Below are positions 18,328 through 27,195 of a DNA stretch of 45,282 nucleotides, in pieces. Under the pieces are notes generated by a model that was not told where the DNA came from, ran no database searches, and worked only from the letters and a program-made list of their open reading frames with translations. The first letter of the stretch is position 1. Every line of letters starts with the position of its first letter. This DNA is from an uncultured PS1 clade bacterium (GTDB lineage: Bacteria; Pseudomonadota; Alphaproteobacteria; MED-G09). The translations under genes and the position numbers were made by a program. Location: contig CACOFZ010000014.1 in assembly GCA_902626605.1 (NCBI GenBank), positions 1 through 45,282 of the forward strand. Reading direction: 5' to 3'.

Positions 18328-18356
18328 ATAGTGTATCTTTGATCAATAAAAGGCAA
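18328..18356 (-). promoter_or_regulatory. Possible promoter of the ppiD-trp-moa operon
   Basis: Reading the minus strand, TTGCCT (plus 18351-18356) is separated by 17 bp from CACTAT (plus 18328-18333), about 40 bp in front of the ppiD ATG. The same TTGCCT -35 form is seen at the ispDF/ntrB promoters. The -10 match is only 3 of 6, so this is tentative. No clear plus-strand promoter for tpiA could be chosen in the same 141-bp divergent region. Confidence 0.35.
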
Positions 18357-18429
18357 GATTTTGCTATAAACTTTATAAAATTATTTATATAAATATCTAG
18401 TTTTTAAATAATATCAAAGAGGATTTTAA

Positions 18430-19188
18430 ATGAAAAATAATAAGAAGTTGCTTATTGCAGGAAATTGGAAAATGAACGGGTTAAGAAAAAGTTCTCAAAT
18501 GATTAACAATCTAATAAGATATATAAAAAATAAAAAATTTAAAAATACTGATATTCTTATTTGCCCTCCATTTACAATTGCCCATAATTTTTCATTACTT
18601 TCAAAAAAATCAAATTTAATAATAGGGGCGCAAAATTGCTCTGATAAAGACTCAGGAGCGTTCACAGGTGATATTTCTCCAGAAATGCTAAAAGATATTG
18701 ATTTAGAAATGGTTATTTTAGGACACTCTGAAAGAAGAGAGTATCATAATGAAACAAGTGAAATTGTTAAGGCAAAGGCTATTAATGCAATAAAAAATAA
18801 ATTAAATGTTATTATTTGTGTTGGAGAAAGTCTTTCACAGAAAAAAAATGGTAAAACGCTTAGAATAATTGGTGATCAATTAAAAAAATCTCTTCCAGAT
18901 AAAATTACATCAAACAATTTAGTTGTAGCATATGAGCCTATATGGGCTATTGGAAGTGGTCTTATTCCAAATAATGAAGATATTTTTAAGGTTCACGAAT
19001 TTATTTCAAAAAAACTCGTTAAAAAATATGGTGTTAAAGGAAAGAAAATAAAAATTTTGTATGGTGGGTCTGTTAATAAAAAAAATGCAGAGGATATTTT
19101 ATCAATAGATTATGTTAATGGTGCCTTAGTTGGTGGTGCAAGTTTAAAATACAAAGATTTCAAATCTATTTTGGATTTTTGTAACTAA
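18430..19188 (+). CDS. tpiA: Triosephosphate isomerase TpiA
   Basis: Interconverts dihydroxyacetone phosphate and glyceraldehyde 3-phosphate. The 252-aa TIM barrel has AGNWKMNG (Asn12, Lys14), LGHSERR with the catalytic histidine, the catalytic glutamate in VAYEPIWAIGSG, and the phosphate-gripping GGSV and GGASL loops. ATG 18430 follows AGAGGA. It is divergent from ppiD and leads the tpiA-secG-pyrG-kdsA series. Confidence 0.97.
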   Translation: MKNNKKLLIAGNWKMNGLRKSSQMINNLIRYIKNKKFKNTDILICPPFTIAHNFSLLSKKSNLIIGAQNCSDKDSGAFTGDISPEMLKDIDLEMVILGHSERREYHNETSEIVKAKAINAIKNKLNVIICVGESLSQKKNGKTLRIIGDQLKKSLPDKITSNNLVVAYEPIWAIGSGLIPNNEDIFKVHEFISKKLVKKYGVKGKKIKILYGGSVNKKNAEDILSIDYVNGALVGGASLKYKDFKSILDFCN

Positions 19189-19245
19189 GAAGTTTGAATT
19201 ATTATGTTTCTTCGTATACAAGCTTAATTTGATGAGAGAAATATT

Positions 19246-19554
19246 ATGAATACTTTTATTTTAGTTATACATTTAATTGTAGCAGTTACATTAATTGCTC
19301 TTGTTCTACTTCAAAGATCAGAAGGTGGAGGTCTTGTAAGCGGTACCGGTGACTTTATGTCGAGTCGTTCAGCTGGAAATATATTAACAAGATTAACATC
19401 GATTTTTGGTGTTATTTTCTTTTCTACGAGTTTATTTTTAGCTGTTTTATCCAGCGTAAGTGACTCAGACTCTATTGTTAATGATTTAAATGAGACTGAA
19501 TTAATTGATCAAATTGAAGATATTGATGTCAATGATTTACCAGATCTAAATTAA
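19246..19554 (+). CDS. secG: Preprotein translocase subunit SecG
   Basis: Small SecYEG channel subunit. The 102-aa protein has two hydrophobic segments (about residues 3-20 and 52-72) separated by the conserved cytoplasmic loop LLQRSEGGGLVSG. The acidic tail (DIDVNDLPDLN) is short compared with the Ala/Pro-rich tails of high-GC relatives. The ATG is preceded by GAGAG. Between tpiA and pyrG is its usual alphaproteobacterial place. Confidence 0.93.
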   Translation: MNTFILVIHLIVAVTLIALVLLQRSEGGGLVSGTGDFMSSRSAGNILTRLTSIFGVIFFSTSLFLAVLSSVSDSDSIVNDLNETELIDQIEDIDVNDLPDLN

Positions 19555-19567
19555 AATTTTTCCACTC

Positions 19568-19596
19568 TTCCATTAATCAATTATATTAGCTATATT
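19568..19596 (+). promoter_or_regulatory. Possible promoter giving a leaderless pyrG transcript
   Basis: TATATT at 19591-19596 (5 of 6 to TATAAT) is preceded 17 bp upstream by a weak TTCCAT at 19568-19573. The pyrG ATG is only eight bases past the -10, where transcription would be expected to begin, and no Shine-Dalgarno sequence lies between. This suggests a leaderless mRNA but is unproven. Confidence 0.35.
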
Positions 19597-19604
19597 GTTA
19601 TTCC

Positions 19605-21233
19605 ATGACACGGTATATATTTATTACTGGTGGTGTGGCTTCATCCTTAGGAAAAGGTATTGCATCAGCTGCTCTTGGAGCATTACTTCAAGCAAGGGGA
19701 TACTCTGTAAAGTTAAGAAAATTAGATCCGTATCTTAATGTTGATCCGGGAACGATGAGCCCATTTCAACATGGAGAAGTTTTTGTAACTGAAGATGGAA
19801 CTGAAACAGATTTAGATCTTGGACACTATGAGAGGTTTACAGACGTTAACTCATCAGTAGAAGATAATATTACCACAGGCCAAATTTACAACAAAGTAAT
19901 TGAAAGGGAGAGAAAGGGCGATTATTTGGGCGGAACTGTTCAAATTATTCCCCATGTTACGGACCAAATTAAAGAATTTGTTTTAAATAATAATAAAGGC
20001 GTTGATTTTTGTTTATGCGAAATTGGTGGAACGGTAGGCGATATTGAAGGACTTCCTTTTTTTGAAGCAATTAGACAATTAGGAAATGAGCTTCCTGATA
20101 ATCAGACATGTTTTGTTCATCTAACACTAGTTCCTTATATTGCAGCTGCGGAAGAAATAAAAACAAAACCCACTCAACATTCTGTTAAAGAATTAAGATC
20201 TATTGGTATTCAACCTGACGTTTTATTATGTCGAAGTGAAAAAAGATTAGATCAATCTGATATAAAGAAAATTGCTGTATTTTGTAATGTTTCAGAAAAA
20301 TCAGTCATTCAAGCTACTGATGTAAAAACTATATATGAAATTCCAAAGGTTTATATGCAAAATGGATTTGATACACAGGTTCTTGCTTCATTGAATATAA
20401 AAAGACCGAAAAAAATTAATTTAAGAAAATGGAATAAAGTAGTTAATAGTCTAAACAATCCAAAAGGCCAGGTAAATATTGGTGTAATTGGAAAGTATGT
20501 AGATTTAAAAGATGCTTATAAGTCACTATCTGAGGCGCTTGTTCATGGAGGTATAGCTAATGATACAAATGTCAAAATACATTGGATTGACTCAGAAAAA
20601 ATTAAAACAAAAAAAAATATTAGATTGTTAAAATCTTTGTCAGGAATTCTGATTCCTGGAGGATTTGGTAAAAGAGGCTCCGAAGGCAAGATATTTGCTA
20701 TTAATTATGCAAGGATTAATAAGATTCCTTTCTTTGGAATTTGTTTTGGTATGCAACTGGCTGTAATTGAGGCTGCTAGAAATTTAGCAAAAATTGATAA
20801 TGCAAATTCATCTGAATTAAGTAATACGAAAAATCCAGTTGTTGGTCTCATGACTGAATGGGAAAAAAATGATAAAAAATTTCAAAGAGATAGTAATAGT
20901 GATTATGGAGGCACTATGAGATTAGGATCTTATCCCGCTGTATTAAATAAAAACTCTCTTTCTTATAAAATTTATAAAACAAAAAATATTAATGAGAGGC
21001 ACAGACATCGTTATGAAGTAAATATAAATTATAAAGAAAAGCTAGAAAAAATCGGTATGAATTTTGCTGGTATTTCTCCAGATGGTCTTTTACCAGAGAT
21101 AATTGAAATTAAAAATCACCCTTGGTTTATTGGAGTCCAATTTCACCCAGAATTAAAATCAAGACCTTTCAATCCTCATCCATTGTTTTCATCTTTCATA
21201 AATGCATCTATAAAAGAAAGTAAAAAGAAATAA
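19605..21233 (+). CDS. pyrG: CTP synthase PyrG
   Basis: Aminates UTP to CTP with glutamine-derived ammonia. The 542-aa protein has the N-terminal synthetase domain ([16 protein letters not shown] with its P-loop; [21 protein letters not shown]) and a C-terminal glutamine amidotransferase domain from about residue 290. There the nucleophile Cys is in FFGICFGMQ and the His/Glu pair in [12 protein letters not shown]. The start is fixed by the canonical N-terminus, yet no ribosome binding site precedes it. kdsA begins four bases after the stop. Confidence 0.97.
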   Translation: MTRYIFITGGVASSLGKGIASAALGALLQARGYSVKLRKLDPYLNVDPGTMSPFQHGEVFVTEDGTETDLDLGHYERFTDVNSSVEDNITTGQIYNKVIERERKGDYLGGTVQIIPHVTDQIKEFVLNNNKGVDFCLCEIGGTVGDIEGLPFFEAIRQLGNELPDNQTCFVHLTLVPYIAAAEEIKTKPTQHSVKELRSIGIQPDVLLCRSEKRLDQSDIKKIAVFCNVSEKSVIQATDVKTIYEIPKVYMQNGFDTQVLASLNIKRPKKINLRKWNKVVNSLNNPKGQVNIGVIGKYVDLKDAYKSLSEALVHGGIANDTNVKIHWIDSEKIKTKKNIRLLKSLSGILIPGGFGKRGSEGKIFAINYARINKIPFFGICFGMQLAVIEAARNLAKIDNANSSELSNTKNPVVGLMTEWEKNDKKFQRDSNSDYGGTMRLGSYPAVLNKNSLSYKIYKTKNINERHRHRYEVNINYKEKLEKIGMNFAGISPDGLLPEIIEIKNHPWFIGVQFHPELKSRPFNPHPLFSSFINASIKESKKK

Positions 21234-21237
21234 TAAA

Positions 21238-22056
21238 ATGAAAATAAATATTAAAAATATTGAAATATCAAATAATTCCCCAATTATCATAATTGCTGGT
21301 CTGAATGTTTTTGAAGATTTGGATATGGCGGAAAAAGTTGCATCAGAATTAAAAAAAATTACTAGTAAATTAGATATACCTTTTATATTTAAAGCATCTT
21401 TTGATAAGGCTAATAGATCATCAGTTAAATCATACAGAGGCCCTGGTTTAAAGGAAGGAATTAAAATCTTTAATGAAATTAAGGGATCATTAGGTGTGCC
21501 ATTAATTACTGATGTTCATGAGATTGAGCAAGTAGAAAAAATTTCTGAAGTTGCTGATATTATTCAAATACCAGCTTTTCTATGTAGGCAAACTGATTTA
21601 ATTAGAGCTGCTTGTGAGACAAAATTACCTTTAAATATTAAAAAAGGGCAATTTTTATCACCAGGTCAAATGCTAAATATTATTGATAAATGCTATTCAT
21701 TTAATAATGAAAATATAATGCTGTGTGAGAGAGGATCTTCTTTTGGTTACAATAATCTTATTGTTGATTTTTTGGGTGTTTCAGAGTTAAAAAATTATAA
21801 AAAACCTGTAATTTTAGATGTAACTCACTCCCTTCAGATACCTGGTGGTCAAGGGAATGCTGCTGATGGAAGGTCTAGTCAGGCACTTGATCTAGCTCTA
21901 GCAGGAACAGCTATAGGACTTGCTGGCCTTTTCATTGAGGTTCATCCTGATCCATTAAAAGCCCTATGTGATGGCCCATCAGCAACAAGGTTAGATGAAA
22001 TTGAAAATATTTTAAATAAAGTAAAGACTATAGATAATTCAGTAAAATCATTTTAA
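21238..22056 (+). CDS. kdsA: 3-deoxy-D-manno-octulosonate 8-phosphate synthase KdsA
   Basis: Condenses arabinose 5-phosphate with phosphoenolpyruvate to give KDO 8-phosphate for the LPS inner core. It complements the lipid A genes at the start of the window. The 272-aa TIM barrel contains FKASFDKANRSSVKSYRGPG, DVHEIEQVE, CERGSSFGYNNLIVD and DVTHSLQIPGGQG. The usual N-terminal GPC reads GLN here (IAGLNVFED). This is consistent with the metal-independent class, which lacks the cysteine, but I did not check the other class markers. It converges with the MAPEG gene three bases away. Confidence 0.95.
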   Translation: MKINIKNIEISNNSPIIIIAGLNVFEDLDMAEKVASELKKITSKLDIPFIFKASFDKANRSSVKSYRGPGLKEGIKIFNEIKGSLGVPLITDVHEIEQVEKISEVADIIQIPAFLCRQTDLIRAACETKLPLNIKKGQFLSPGQMLNIIDKCYSFNNENIMLCERGSSFGYNNLIVDFLGVSELKNYKKPVILDVTHSLQIPGGQGNAADGRSSQALDLALAGTAIGLAGLFIEVHPDPLKALCDGPSATRLDEIENILNKVKTIDNSVKSF

Positions 22057-22059
22057 TTT

Positions 22060-22440
22060 TTAAAAAATACAAGCTAAAGCTGCTATTGCCATTAATGCCC
22101 ATGACCCCATAGCACCGACAGCTCTTGCTGGATTTTCTTTTGGACCAAATCCATCTTGATATAAAATTCCATAAATATGACCTAATCTACAAATAAAAAA
22201 TAATAAACCCAACATAGTTACAAAGCCTTCATAACCGTCATTTTCTAAAAACATCATCATAATTAACATTAGAGGAACATGTTCAGCAAAATTACCAACA
22301 ACTCGTGACTTTTTCAAAAGATCCCCGCTGCCTTCACCTACTGAAGTTTCTCTAGTTCTAGCTAATGCAGTTTGAAATGCTAAATAAATAAATAAAATCG
22401 CAAATAAACCTGCCCAAAACATAGTTATTTCAATATCCAT
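22060..22440 (-). CDS. MAPEG family small membrane protein
   Basis: A 126-aa membrane protein with about four hydrophobic helices (for example MFWAGLFAILFIYLAFQTAL and the C-terminal SWALMAIAALACIF). It resembles the MAPEG superfamily, which includes microsomal glutathione transferases and many bacterial proteins of unknown role. The short loop around EHVPLMLIMMMFLENDGYE fits that family. I chose ATG 22440 because GGAGGG lies just upstream of it; an ATG at 22452 would place that sequence inside the gene. Substrate unknown. It sits with queF between kdsA and eno, a spot where relatives often carry other genes. Confidence 0.75.
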   Translation of the reverse strand: MDIEITMFWAGLFAILFIYLAFQTALARTRETSVGEGSGDLLKKSRVVGNFAEHVPLMLIMMMFLENDGYEGFVTMLGLLFFICRLGHIYGILYQDGFGPKENPARAVGAMGSWALMAIAALACIF

Positions 22441-22510
22441 GATTCCCTCCATTATTATTAAAAATTATAATTATGATTCGGTTTAAAAAACGATAAAAAT
22501 TAAATTGAAT

Positions 22511-22951
22511 TTAACCTCTTCCTCTATAGGGGGTAACTTCATGAGGAGGAATCCATGCTTTTTTTGGTGGTTCCTTGTTTTGCCAAAAAATATCTATTGG
22601 AATTCCACCCCTAGGATACCAATAACCACCGATCCTAATCCATATTGGTTTAAGAAGCTTATTTAAAGTTTCAGAAATTTCTAATGTTGTGTTTTCATGG
22701 AAAGATTTTTTATCACGATAACTATTAAAGAAAAGTTTTAGTGATTTTGATTCTACAATCCATTTGTTTGGAATATAGTCTATTACAATATGTGCAAAAT
22801 CTGGTTGCTCTGTTATAGGGCACAAGCAAGTGAATTCAGGTTGGGTTAATCTTACGACAAAATTTTTTCCAGCATTTGGATTTTTAACTTTATCTAAAAT
22901 TTTTATATCTGGGTTTTTTGGTTGCTTGGATTGTTTTCCTAAATGTTTCAT
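22511..22951 (-). CDS. queF: NADPH-dependent 7-cyano-7-deazaguanine reductase QueF (short type)
   Basis: Reduces preQ0 to preQ1 in queuosine tRNA-modification synthesis. At 146 aa it is the short unimodular form. It shows the substrate-binding Cys region ([15 protein letters not shown]) and the QueF signature [20 protein letters not shown]. The Trp/Tyr-rich C-terminus ([20 protein letters not shown]) is typical. No preQ1 riboswitch is apparent in front of it. The 184-bp gap to eno upstream is AT-rich and includes a 16-bp perfect A6T6 palindrome at 23022-23037. Confidence 0.94.
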   Translation of the reverse strand: MKHLGKQSKQPKNPDIKILDKVKNPNAGKNFVVRLTQPEFTCLCPITEQPDFAHIVIDYIPNKWIVESKSLKLFFNSYRDKKSFHENTTLEISETLNKLLKPIWIRIGGYWYPRGGIPIDIFWQNKEPPKKAWIPPHEVTPYRGRG

Positions 22952-23135
22952 ATTTTTCTCTTTTATAAATATTTAATATTTTATGCTTTTGAAGATATAA
23001 ATGCCAATTTAAATTTTGATTATAAAAAATTTTTTATTAGAAATAATCTTGTTGCTTTGTTATTTTTAATATTTATCGAATATTCATTTTATTTAATTAA
23101 TAGTAAGACCATCATTAATGAGGTAGAGGTTTATA

Positions 23136-24407
23136 ATGACGAATATAAAAAAAATCATTGGAAGACAAATATTTGACAGCAGAGGTAATCCTACAATTGA
23201 AGTAGACGTTATTTTAGAAAATGGTGTCTTAGGAAGAGCGGCTGTACCATCTGGAGCATCAACAGGAGCTTATGAGGCGCACGAACTAAGAGATGATTCC
23301 ACTGATTATTTTGGAAGAGGAGTAACCAAAGCTGTTTCTAATATAAATAATGAAATTAATAAAAATTTAAGCGGCATAAGTTCGGAGGATCAGAATGGTA
23401 TTGATGACATATTAATCAATCTTGATGGTACCGACAACAAATCACGATTAGGTGCAAATGCTATTTTAGGTGTTTCTCTGGCAACTGCAAAAGCATCGGC
23501 AAATAGCAATAAAGTTGAATTATTTGAATATCTCAATAAAAGTAATTCATATACATTACCAGTACCTATGATGAATATTATTAATGGTGGTGCTCATGCA
23601 AATAATTCATTAGATTTCCAAGAATTTATGATTATGCCTATTTCTGCTCTATCATTTCAAAATGCAATGCAAATGGGTTCAGAAATTTTTCATTCATTAA
23701 AAATAATTCTATCAGAAATGGGAGAGCCAACCAGTGTTGGGGATGAGGGAGGTTTTGCACCAAATATTGCTTCTCCAGAAGAAACTCTATCACTTTTGTG
23801 CAAAGCGGTAGAAAATGCAGGTTATAGAGTCGAGGATGATATAGTTTTTGCTTTAGATGTTGCTGCAACAGAGTTTCATAAAGATGATTTTTATAATTTA
23901 ACTAATATCAATAATCCAATTAATTCTGAGGAAATGATAGATTATTTAGAGACTTTAATTAATAAATTCCCAATTTTTTCTATTGAAGATCCTCTTGATG
24001 AAGATGATTGGGACGGATGGACAAAACTTAATTCTAATATAGGTGATAAAATTCAAATAGTTGGTGATGATTTGTTTGTTACTAATTCAAAAAGACTCGA
24101 GAGAGGTATTAAACAAAAATCAGCTAATTCGATTTTAATAAAAGTTAATCAAATAGGAACTTTGTCAGAAACTTTTAACTCAATTGATATTGCTAGAAAA
24201 AATAATTATTCATATATAATTTCTCATAGATCTGGTGAAACCGAAGATAATTTTATTGCTGATCTCTCAGTTGCTACAGAGTCTTGTCAAATTAAAACAG
24301 GTTCATTAACAAGATCTGATAGGGTTTCAAAATATAATCAATTAATAAGAATTGAAGAATTTCTCGGTAAAAATTCGAAATATGCAGGTAAATCAATACT
24401 TAAATAA
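23136..24407 (+). CDS. eno: Enolase
   Basis: Converts 2-phosphoglycerate to phosphoenolpyruvate and in many proteobacteria is also part of the RNA degradosome. The 423-aa product has [14 protein letters not shown] and GASTGAYEA at the N-terminus, the metal ligands in [20 protein letters not shown] and GDDLFVTN, the catalytic lysine in LIKVNQIGT, and the SHRSGETED loop. ATG 23136 follows AGAGG. ftsB begins 40 bp downstream. Confidence 0.97.
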   Translation: MTNIKKIIGRQIFDSRGNPTIEVDVILENGVLGRAAVPSGASTGAYEAHELRDDSTDYFGRGVTKAVSNINNEINKNLSGISSEDQNGIDDILINLDGTDNKSRLGANAILGVSLATAKASANSNKVELFEYLNKSNSYTLPVPMMNIINGGAHANNSLDFQEFMIMPISALSFQNAMQMGSEIFHSLKIILSEMGEPTSVGDEGGFAPNIASPEETLSLLCKAVENAGYRVEDDIVFALDVAATEFHKDDFYNLTNINNPINSEEMIDYLETLINKFPIFSIEDPLDEDDWDGWTKLNSNIGDKIQIVGDDLFVTNSKRLERGIKQKSANSILIKVNQIGTLSETFNSIDIARKNNYSYIISHRSGETEDNFIADLSVATESCQIKTGSLTRSDRVSKYNQLIRIEEFLGKNSKYAGKSILK

Positions 24408-24447
24408 ATTTTATTAATAATTAATTCTTGACCAATTACTGTGATTT

Positions 24448-24825
24448 ATGATTCTTTTGATAATGATTCGTTTAAAAGATAACAATATAAAAAATTATCC
24501 TTACAAACCTTTTTATAAGAGAGTTGGTCTTTATATTGTAATTTCTTTTATTATGGTAACCATAAATTTCTCTGCATTATTCCATTTAATTAATAGTGAA
24601 AACGGAATTTTGAAATTAAGAGAAATCAATCATCAAATAAAAAGAAACAGCTATGATTTAAGCTTAATCAAAAAAACTAATACTGCACTAGAGGATAAGA
24701 TTTTGAGGTTTTCAAATAAATCAGAGGAAAACCTTGATCTCATAGATGAAGTTATTAGAGAGAATCTTGGATATTCTTCAACTGCTGAAAAAATTATAAT
24801 TTTTAAAAATTCATCAAATAATTAA
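24448..24825 (+). CDS. ftsB: Cell division protein FtsB/DivIC family (septum formation initiator)
   Basis: Small bitopic protein that bridges FtsL and FtsQ in the divisome. The protein is 125 aa from ATG 24448, or 120 aa from ATG 24463; neither has a clear ribosome binding site. After a basic N-terminus there is one transmembrane helix (about residues 28-50) and a coiled coil ending in EVIRENLGYSSTAEKIIIF, the characteristic RE.LGY motif. Position after eno matches other alphaproteobacteria. The pyruvate dehydrogenase genes that usually follow are not here; lipA comes next. Confidence 0.88.
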   Translation: MILLIMIRLKDNNIKNYPYKPFYKRVGLYIVISFIMVTINFSALFHLINSENGILKLREINHQIKRNSYDLSLIKKTNTALEDKILRFSNKSEENLDLIDEVIRENLGYSSTAEKIIIFKNSSNN

Positions 24826-24888
24826 TTCTTGATATTTCTTTTGGGTAACAAATAGTTTATTATTAGCTTTTTAGAAAGAAGTATAGAT

Positions 24889-25812
24889 TTGACAAAAGTA
24901 AGACATCCAGAAAAAGTAAATAATAAAGAAACATCTATTTTGCCAAAACCCAAATGGATAAGGTCAAGATTGCCTAGTTCTAAAACTTTTGAGGCTACAA
25001 AAGATATCATAAAAAAAGGTAATGTTGTCACAGTATGTGAGGAAGCTAATTGTCCTAATTTAGGAGAGTGTTGGTCAAAAAAACATGCAACTTTTATGAT
25101 TATGGGCGATACTTGTACTAGAGCTTGTGCATTTTGTAATGTTAAAACTGGTAAACCTGATGATTTAGATCCATTTGAACCATACAGAATATCTCAAGCA
25201 GTGAAAAAACTTGGCCTTGATCATGTAGTTATTACATCTGTAGATAGAGATGATCTTGATGACGGTGGTGCTTTACATTTTTCTAAAACAATTGAGTTAT
25301 TGAGAAGAGAATCTCCAAAAACAACAATAGAAATTTTAACACCAGATTTTTTAAGGAAAGATAAATCATTAGGAGTTGTTCTAGAATCTAAACCTGATGT
25401 TTTTAATCACAATTTAGAAACTGTACCAAGGCTGTATTTGTCAATTCGACCTGGCGCAAGATATTTTAATTCTCTTAAAATCTTGTCCGATGCTAAAGAA
25501 ATTATGCCTGAAGTTTTTACTAAATCCGGCTTAATGCTTGGTTTGGGAGAGACAAAAGATGAGATTATGCAAGTTATGGATGATTTAAGAGCTGCTAATG
25601 TTGATTTTTTGACTTTAGGTCAATACCTTCAGCCAACTAGAAAACATGCTCCAATCAAAGATTTTATATCTCCTGATGATTTTAAAAAATATAAAGAAAT
25701 TGCTGAGTCTAAAGGTTTTTTAATGGTCTCATCAAGTCCTTTAACAAGGTCATCTCATCATGCAGGTGATGATTTTTTAAAATTAAAAAAAATAAGAATG
25801 AGTCAACAGTGA
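24889..25812 (+). CDS. lipA: Lipoyl synthase LipA
   Basis: Radical-SAM enzyme that inserts two sulfurs into protein-bound octanoyl groups to make lipoyl cofactors for 2-oxoacid dehydrogenases and the glycine cleavage system. The 307-aa product has the auxiliary cluster ligands in [13 protein letters not shown], the radical-SAM CX3CX2C in [10 protein letters not shown], and the C-terminal serine ligand region [15 protein letters not shown]. The start is most likely TTG 24889; there is no in-frame ATG before the conserved region. ratA follows six bases later. Confidence 0.96.
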   Translation: MTKVRHPEKVNNKETSILPKPKWIRSRLPSSKTFEATKDIIKKGNVVTVCEEANCPNLGECWSKKHATFMIMGDTCTRACAFCNVKTGKPDDLDPFEPYRISQAVKKLGLDHVVITSVDRDDLDDGGALHFSKTIELLRRESPKTTIEILTPDFLRKDKSLGVVLESKPDVFNHNLETVPRLYLSIRPGARYFNSLKILSDAKEIMPEVFTKSGLMLGLGETKDEIMQVMDDLRAANVDFLTLGQYLQPTRKHAPIKDFISPDDFKKYKEIAESKGFLMVSSSPLTRSSHHAGDDFLKLKKIRMSQQ

Positions 25813-25818
25813 TCAAAA

Positions 25819-26247
25819 TTGCTAGATGTTGAACATAAAAAATTTTTGAAATATCCTTCAGAATTTCTTTTTGATGTTATGAGTGATGTTAATAGTTACT
25901 CAAAATTTATACCTGGCTGTAATTCTTCGAAAATAATAAGCAGCAGTGATGATAAATTTATAGCAAAACTAAAGTTACAATACTTGCTAATGTCAGGAGA
26001 ATTTATTAGTGAGGTTTATTGCGATAAAAAAAATTTAATTATTATTTCCAAAGGTATTGAAGGTCCATTTCATTCATTAATGAACAAGTGGAAATTTAAA
26101 GAAGAAGGAGATGGAAGTATTGTTAAATTAAACATTTCAATTGATTTAGAAAATAAAATTTTTGAGAGAATACTTAAAAAAAATATTGATAAAATATTAT
26201 CTCAAATTATTTTGAGCTTTGAAGAAAGAATAGATCTTATTTATTAA
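25819..26247 (+). CDS. RatA/COQ10 family START-domain protein
   Basis: A 142-aa member of the polyketide cyclase/COQ10 family, probably involved in ubiquinone binding or function like yeast Coq10; E. coli RatA was described as affecting ribosome association. The N-terminus reads L-Y-P-S-E-F-L-F-D-V-like, followed by VNSYSKFIPGCNSSKI, the conserved family block (usual form V..YP.F.PWC). The start is TTG 25819. It is located directly after lipA as in other alphaproteobacteria, and its stop is one base from that of the convergent pncC. Confidence 0.85.
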   Translation: MLDVEHKKFLKYPSEFLFDVMSDVNSYSKFIPGCNSSKIISSSDDKFIAKLKLQYLLMSGEFISEVYCDKKNLIIISKGIEGPFHSLMNKWKFKEEGDGSIVKLNISIDLENKIFERILKKNIDKILSQIILSFEERIDLIY

Positions 26248-26248
26248 T

Positions 26249-26737
26249 TCAAATATTTTCATATAAATTTTTTAGTGCATTTATTGTTGTTAGTTTTCTA
26301 ATCTCATCTCTGCTTTTTTCACCAAATAAAAACTTAAAATTAATTGTATCTCTATTTTTTTTTGCTATTGCCATATGAACAAGCCCAACTGGTTTTTCTT
26401 TTGTTCCACCTCCTGGACCAGCTACCCCAGTAACAGATACAGATAAGTTTGAATTGGATTTTACAAGGCATCCCTCAGCCATTAATTTTGCAATTTCTTT
26501 TGAAACCGCTCCATGTTGGTTTATCAGGTTTATATCTATACCCAATAACTCAGCCTTTGAATTATTTGAATATGTAATAAAGCCTCTATCATAAACTGTT
26601 GAAGATCCTGCTATAGAAGTAATTGCAGCTCCAATCATTCCGCCCGTGCAGCTTTCTGCAGTAGAAATTAGAACTTTACTTTTTGGTCCAATATTTATTA
26701 TTTGTTTTGCTAAATTATTTATTTCATCCTGATACAT
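26249..26737 (-). CDS. pncC: CinA C-terminal-type nicotinamide mononucleotide deamidase PncC
   Basis: A 162-aa stand-alone CinA C-terminal domain; such proteins deamidate NMN to nicotinic acid mononucleotide in pyridine nucleotide salvage. Visible motifs: TAESCTGGMIGAAITSIAGSS with the active-site serine, ITYSNNSKAELLGI, and SVTGVAGPGGGTKEKPVGLV. The N-terminal MoeA-like domain of full CinA is absent, as is normal for this form. It overlaps pgpA by one base. Confidence 0.93.
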   Translation of the reverse strand: MYQDEINNLAKQIINIGPKSKVLISTAESCTGGMIGAAITSIAGSSTVYDRGFITYSNNSKAELLGIDINLINQHGAVSKEIAKLMAEGCLVKSNSNLSVSVTGVAGPGGGTKEKPVGLVHMAIAKKNRDTINFKFLFGEKSRDEIRKLTTINALKNLYENI

Positions 26738-27195
26738 TAAATAAATCCATAATATGTAAGTGATAAAATTATTATAGCTGTAATGATACCAGCATACAAA
26801 TCATCGCCAATAACCCCAAAATAACCTTTTATTTTTTCAATTTTATTTATTGGAAATAATTTACTTATGTCAAAAAATCTAAAAAGAACAAAAGCTATTA
26901 AAAAAGATTTAAAATTGAACGGAATAAATGCAATAGCTATCCACTGGCCCAAAACTTCATCAACAACTACTTCCTGTGGATCTAGACTCTTCGAGGATTT
27001 TAAATATTCATCAACTGCAAAAATACTTATAATTGTGAGAGTAAAGAAACATGACATAAAAACGTTATAATTTGTTAATTTTATTATAACTGCGCCAACT
27101 AAAAGACCCGCAAATGATCCAATAGTGCCTGGAAAATATTTTATCTTACCAATATAACCAAAGGTTACCAGAAAAGTTATTAGACTATTCTTCAT
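26737..27195 (-). CDS. pgpA: Phosphatidylglycerophosphatase A
   Basis: Inner-membrane phosphatase producing phosphatidylglycerol from its 3-phosphate. The 152-aa protein has several hydrophobic helices, the family N-terminus GYIGKIKYFPGTIGSFAG, the DEVLGQWIAI acidic motif and the C-terminal GVIGDDLYAGI. It overlaps ispDF by 11 bases and pncC by one, so the three form a compact operon, the conserved ispDF-pgpA-cinA unit. Confidence 0.94.
   Translation of the reverse strand: MKNSLITFLVTFGYIGKIKYFPGTIGSFAGLLVGAVIIKLTNYNVFMSCFFTLTIISIFAVDEYLKSSKSLDPQEVVVDEVLGQWIAIAFIPFNFKSFLIAFVLFRFFDISKLFPINKIEKIKGYFGVIGDDLYAGIITAIIILSLTYYGFI

Noticed and set aside
23022-23037. Perfect 16-bp palindrome of A6T6 flanked by AT in front of eno
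   Set aside because: Composed only of A and T in an AT-rich gap; likely chance or intrinsic curvature, with no second copy noticed.
22943-23176. A 77-codon hydrophobic open frame between queF and eno
   Set aside because: It is out of frame with eno, overlaps its start, has no ribosome binding site and has the Phe/Ile/Asn composition of translated AT-rich spacer.
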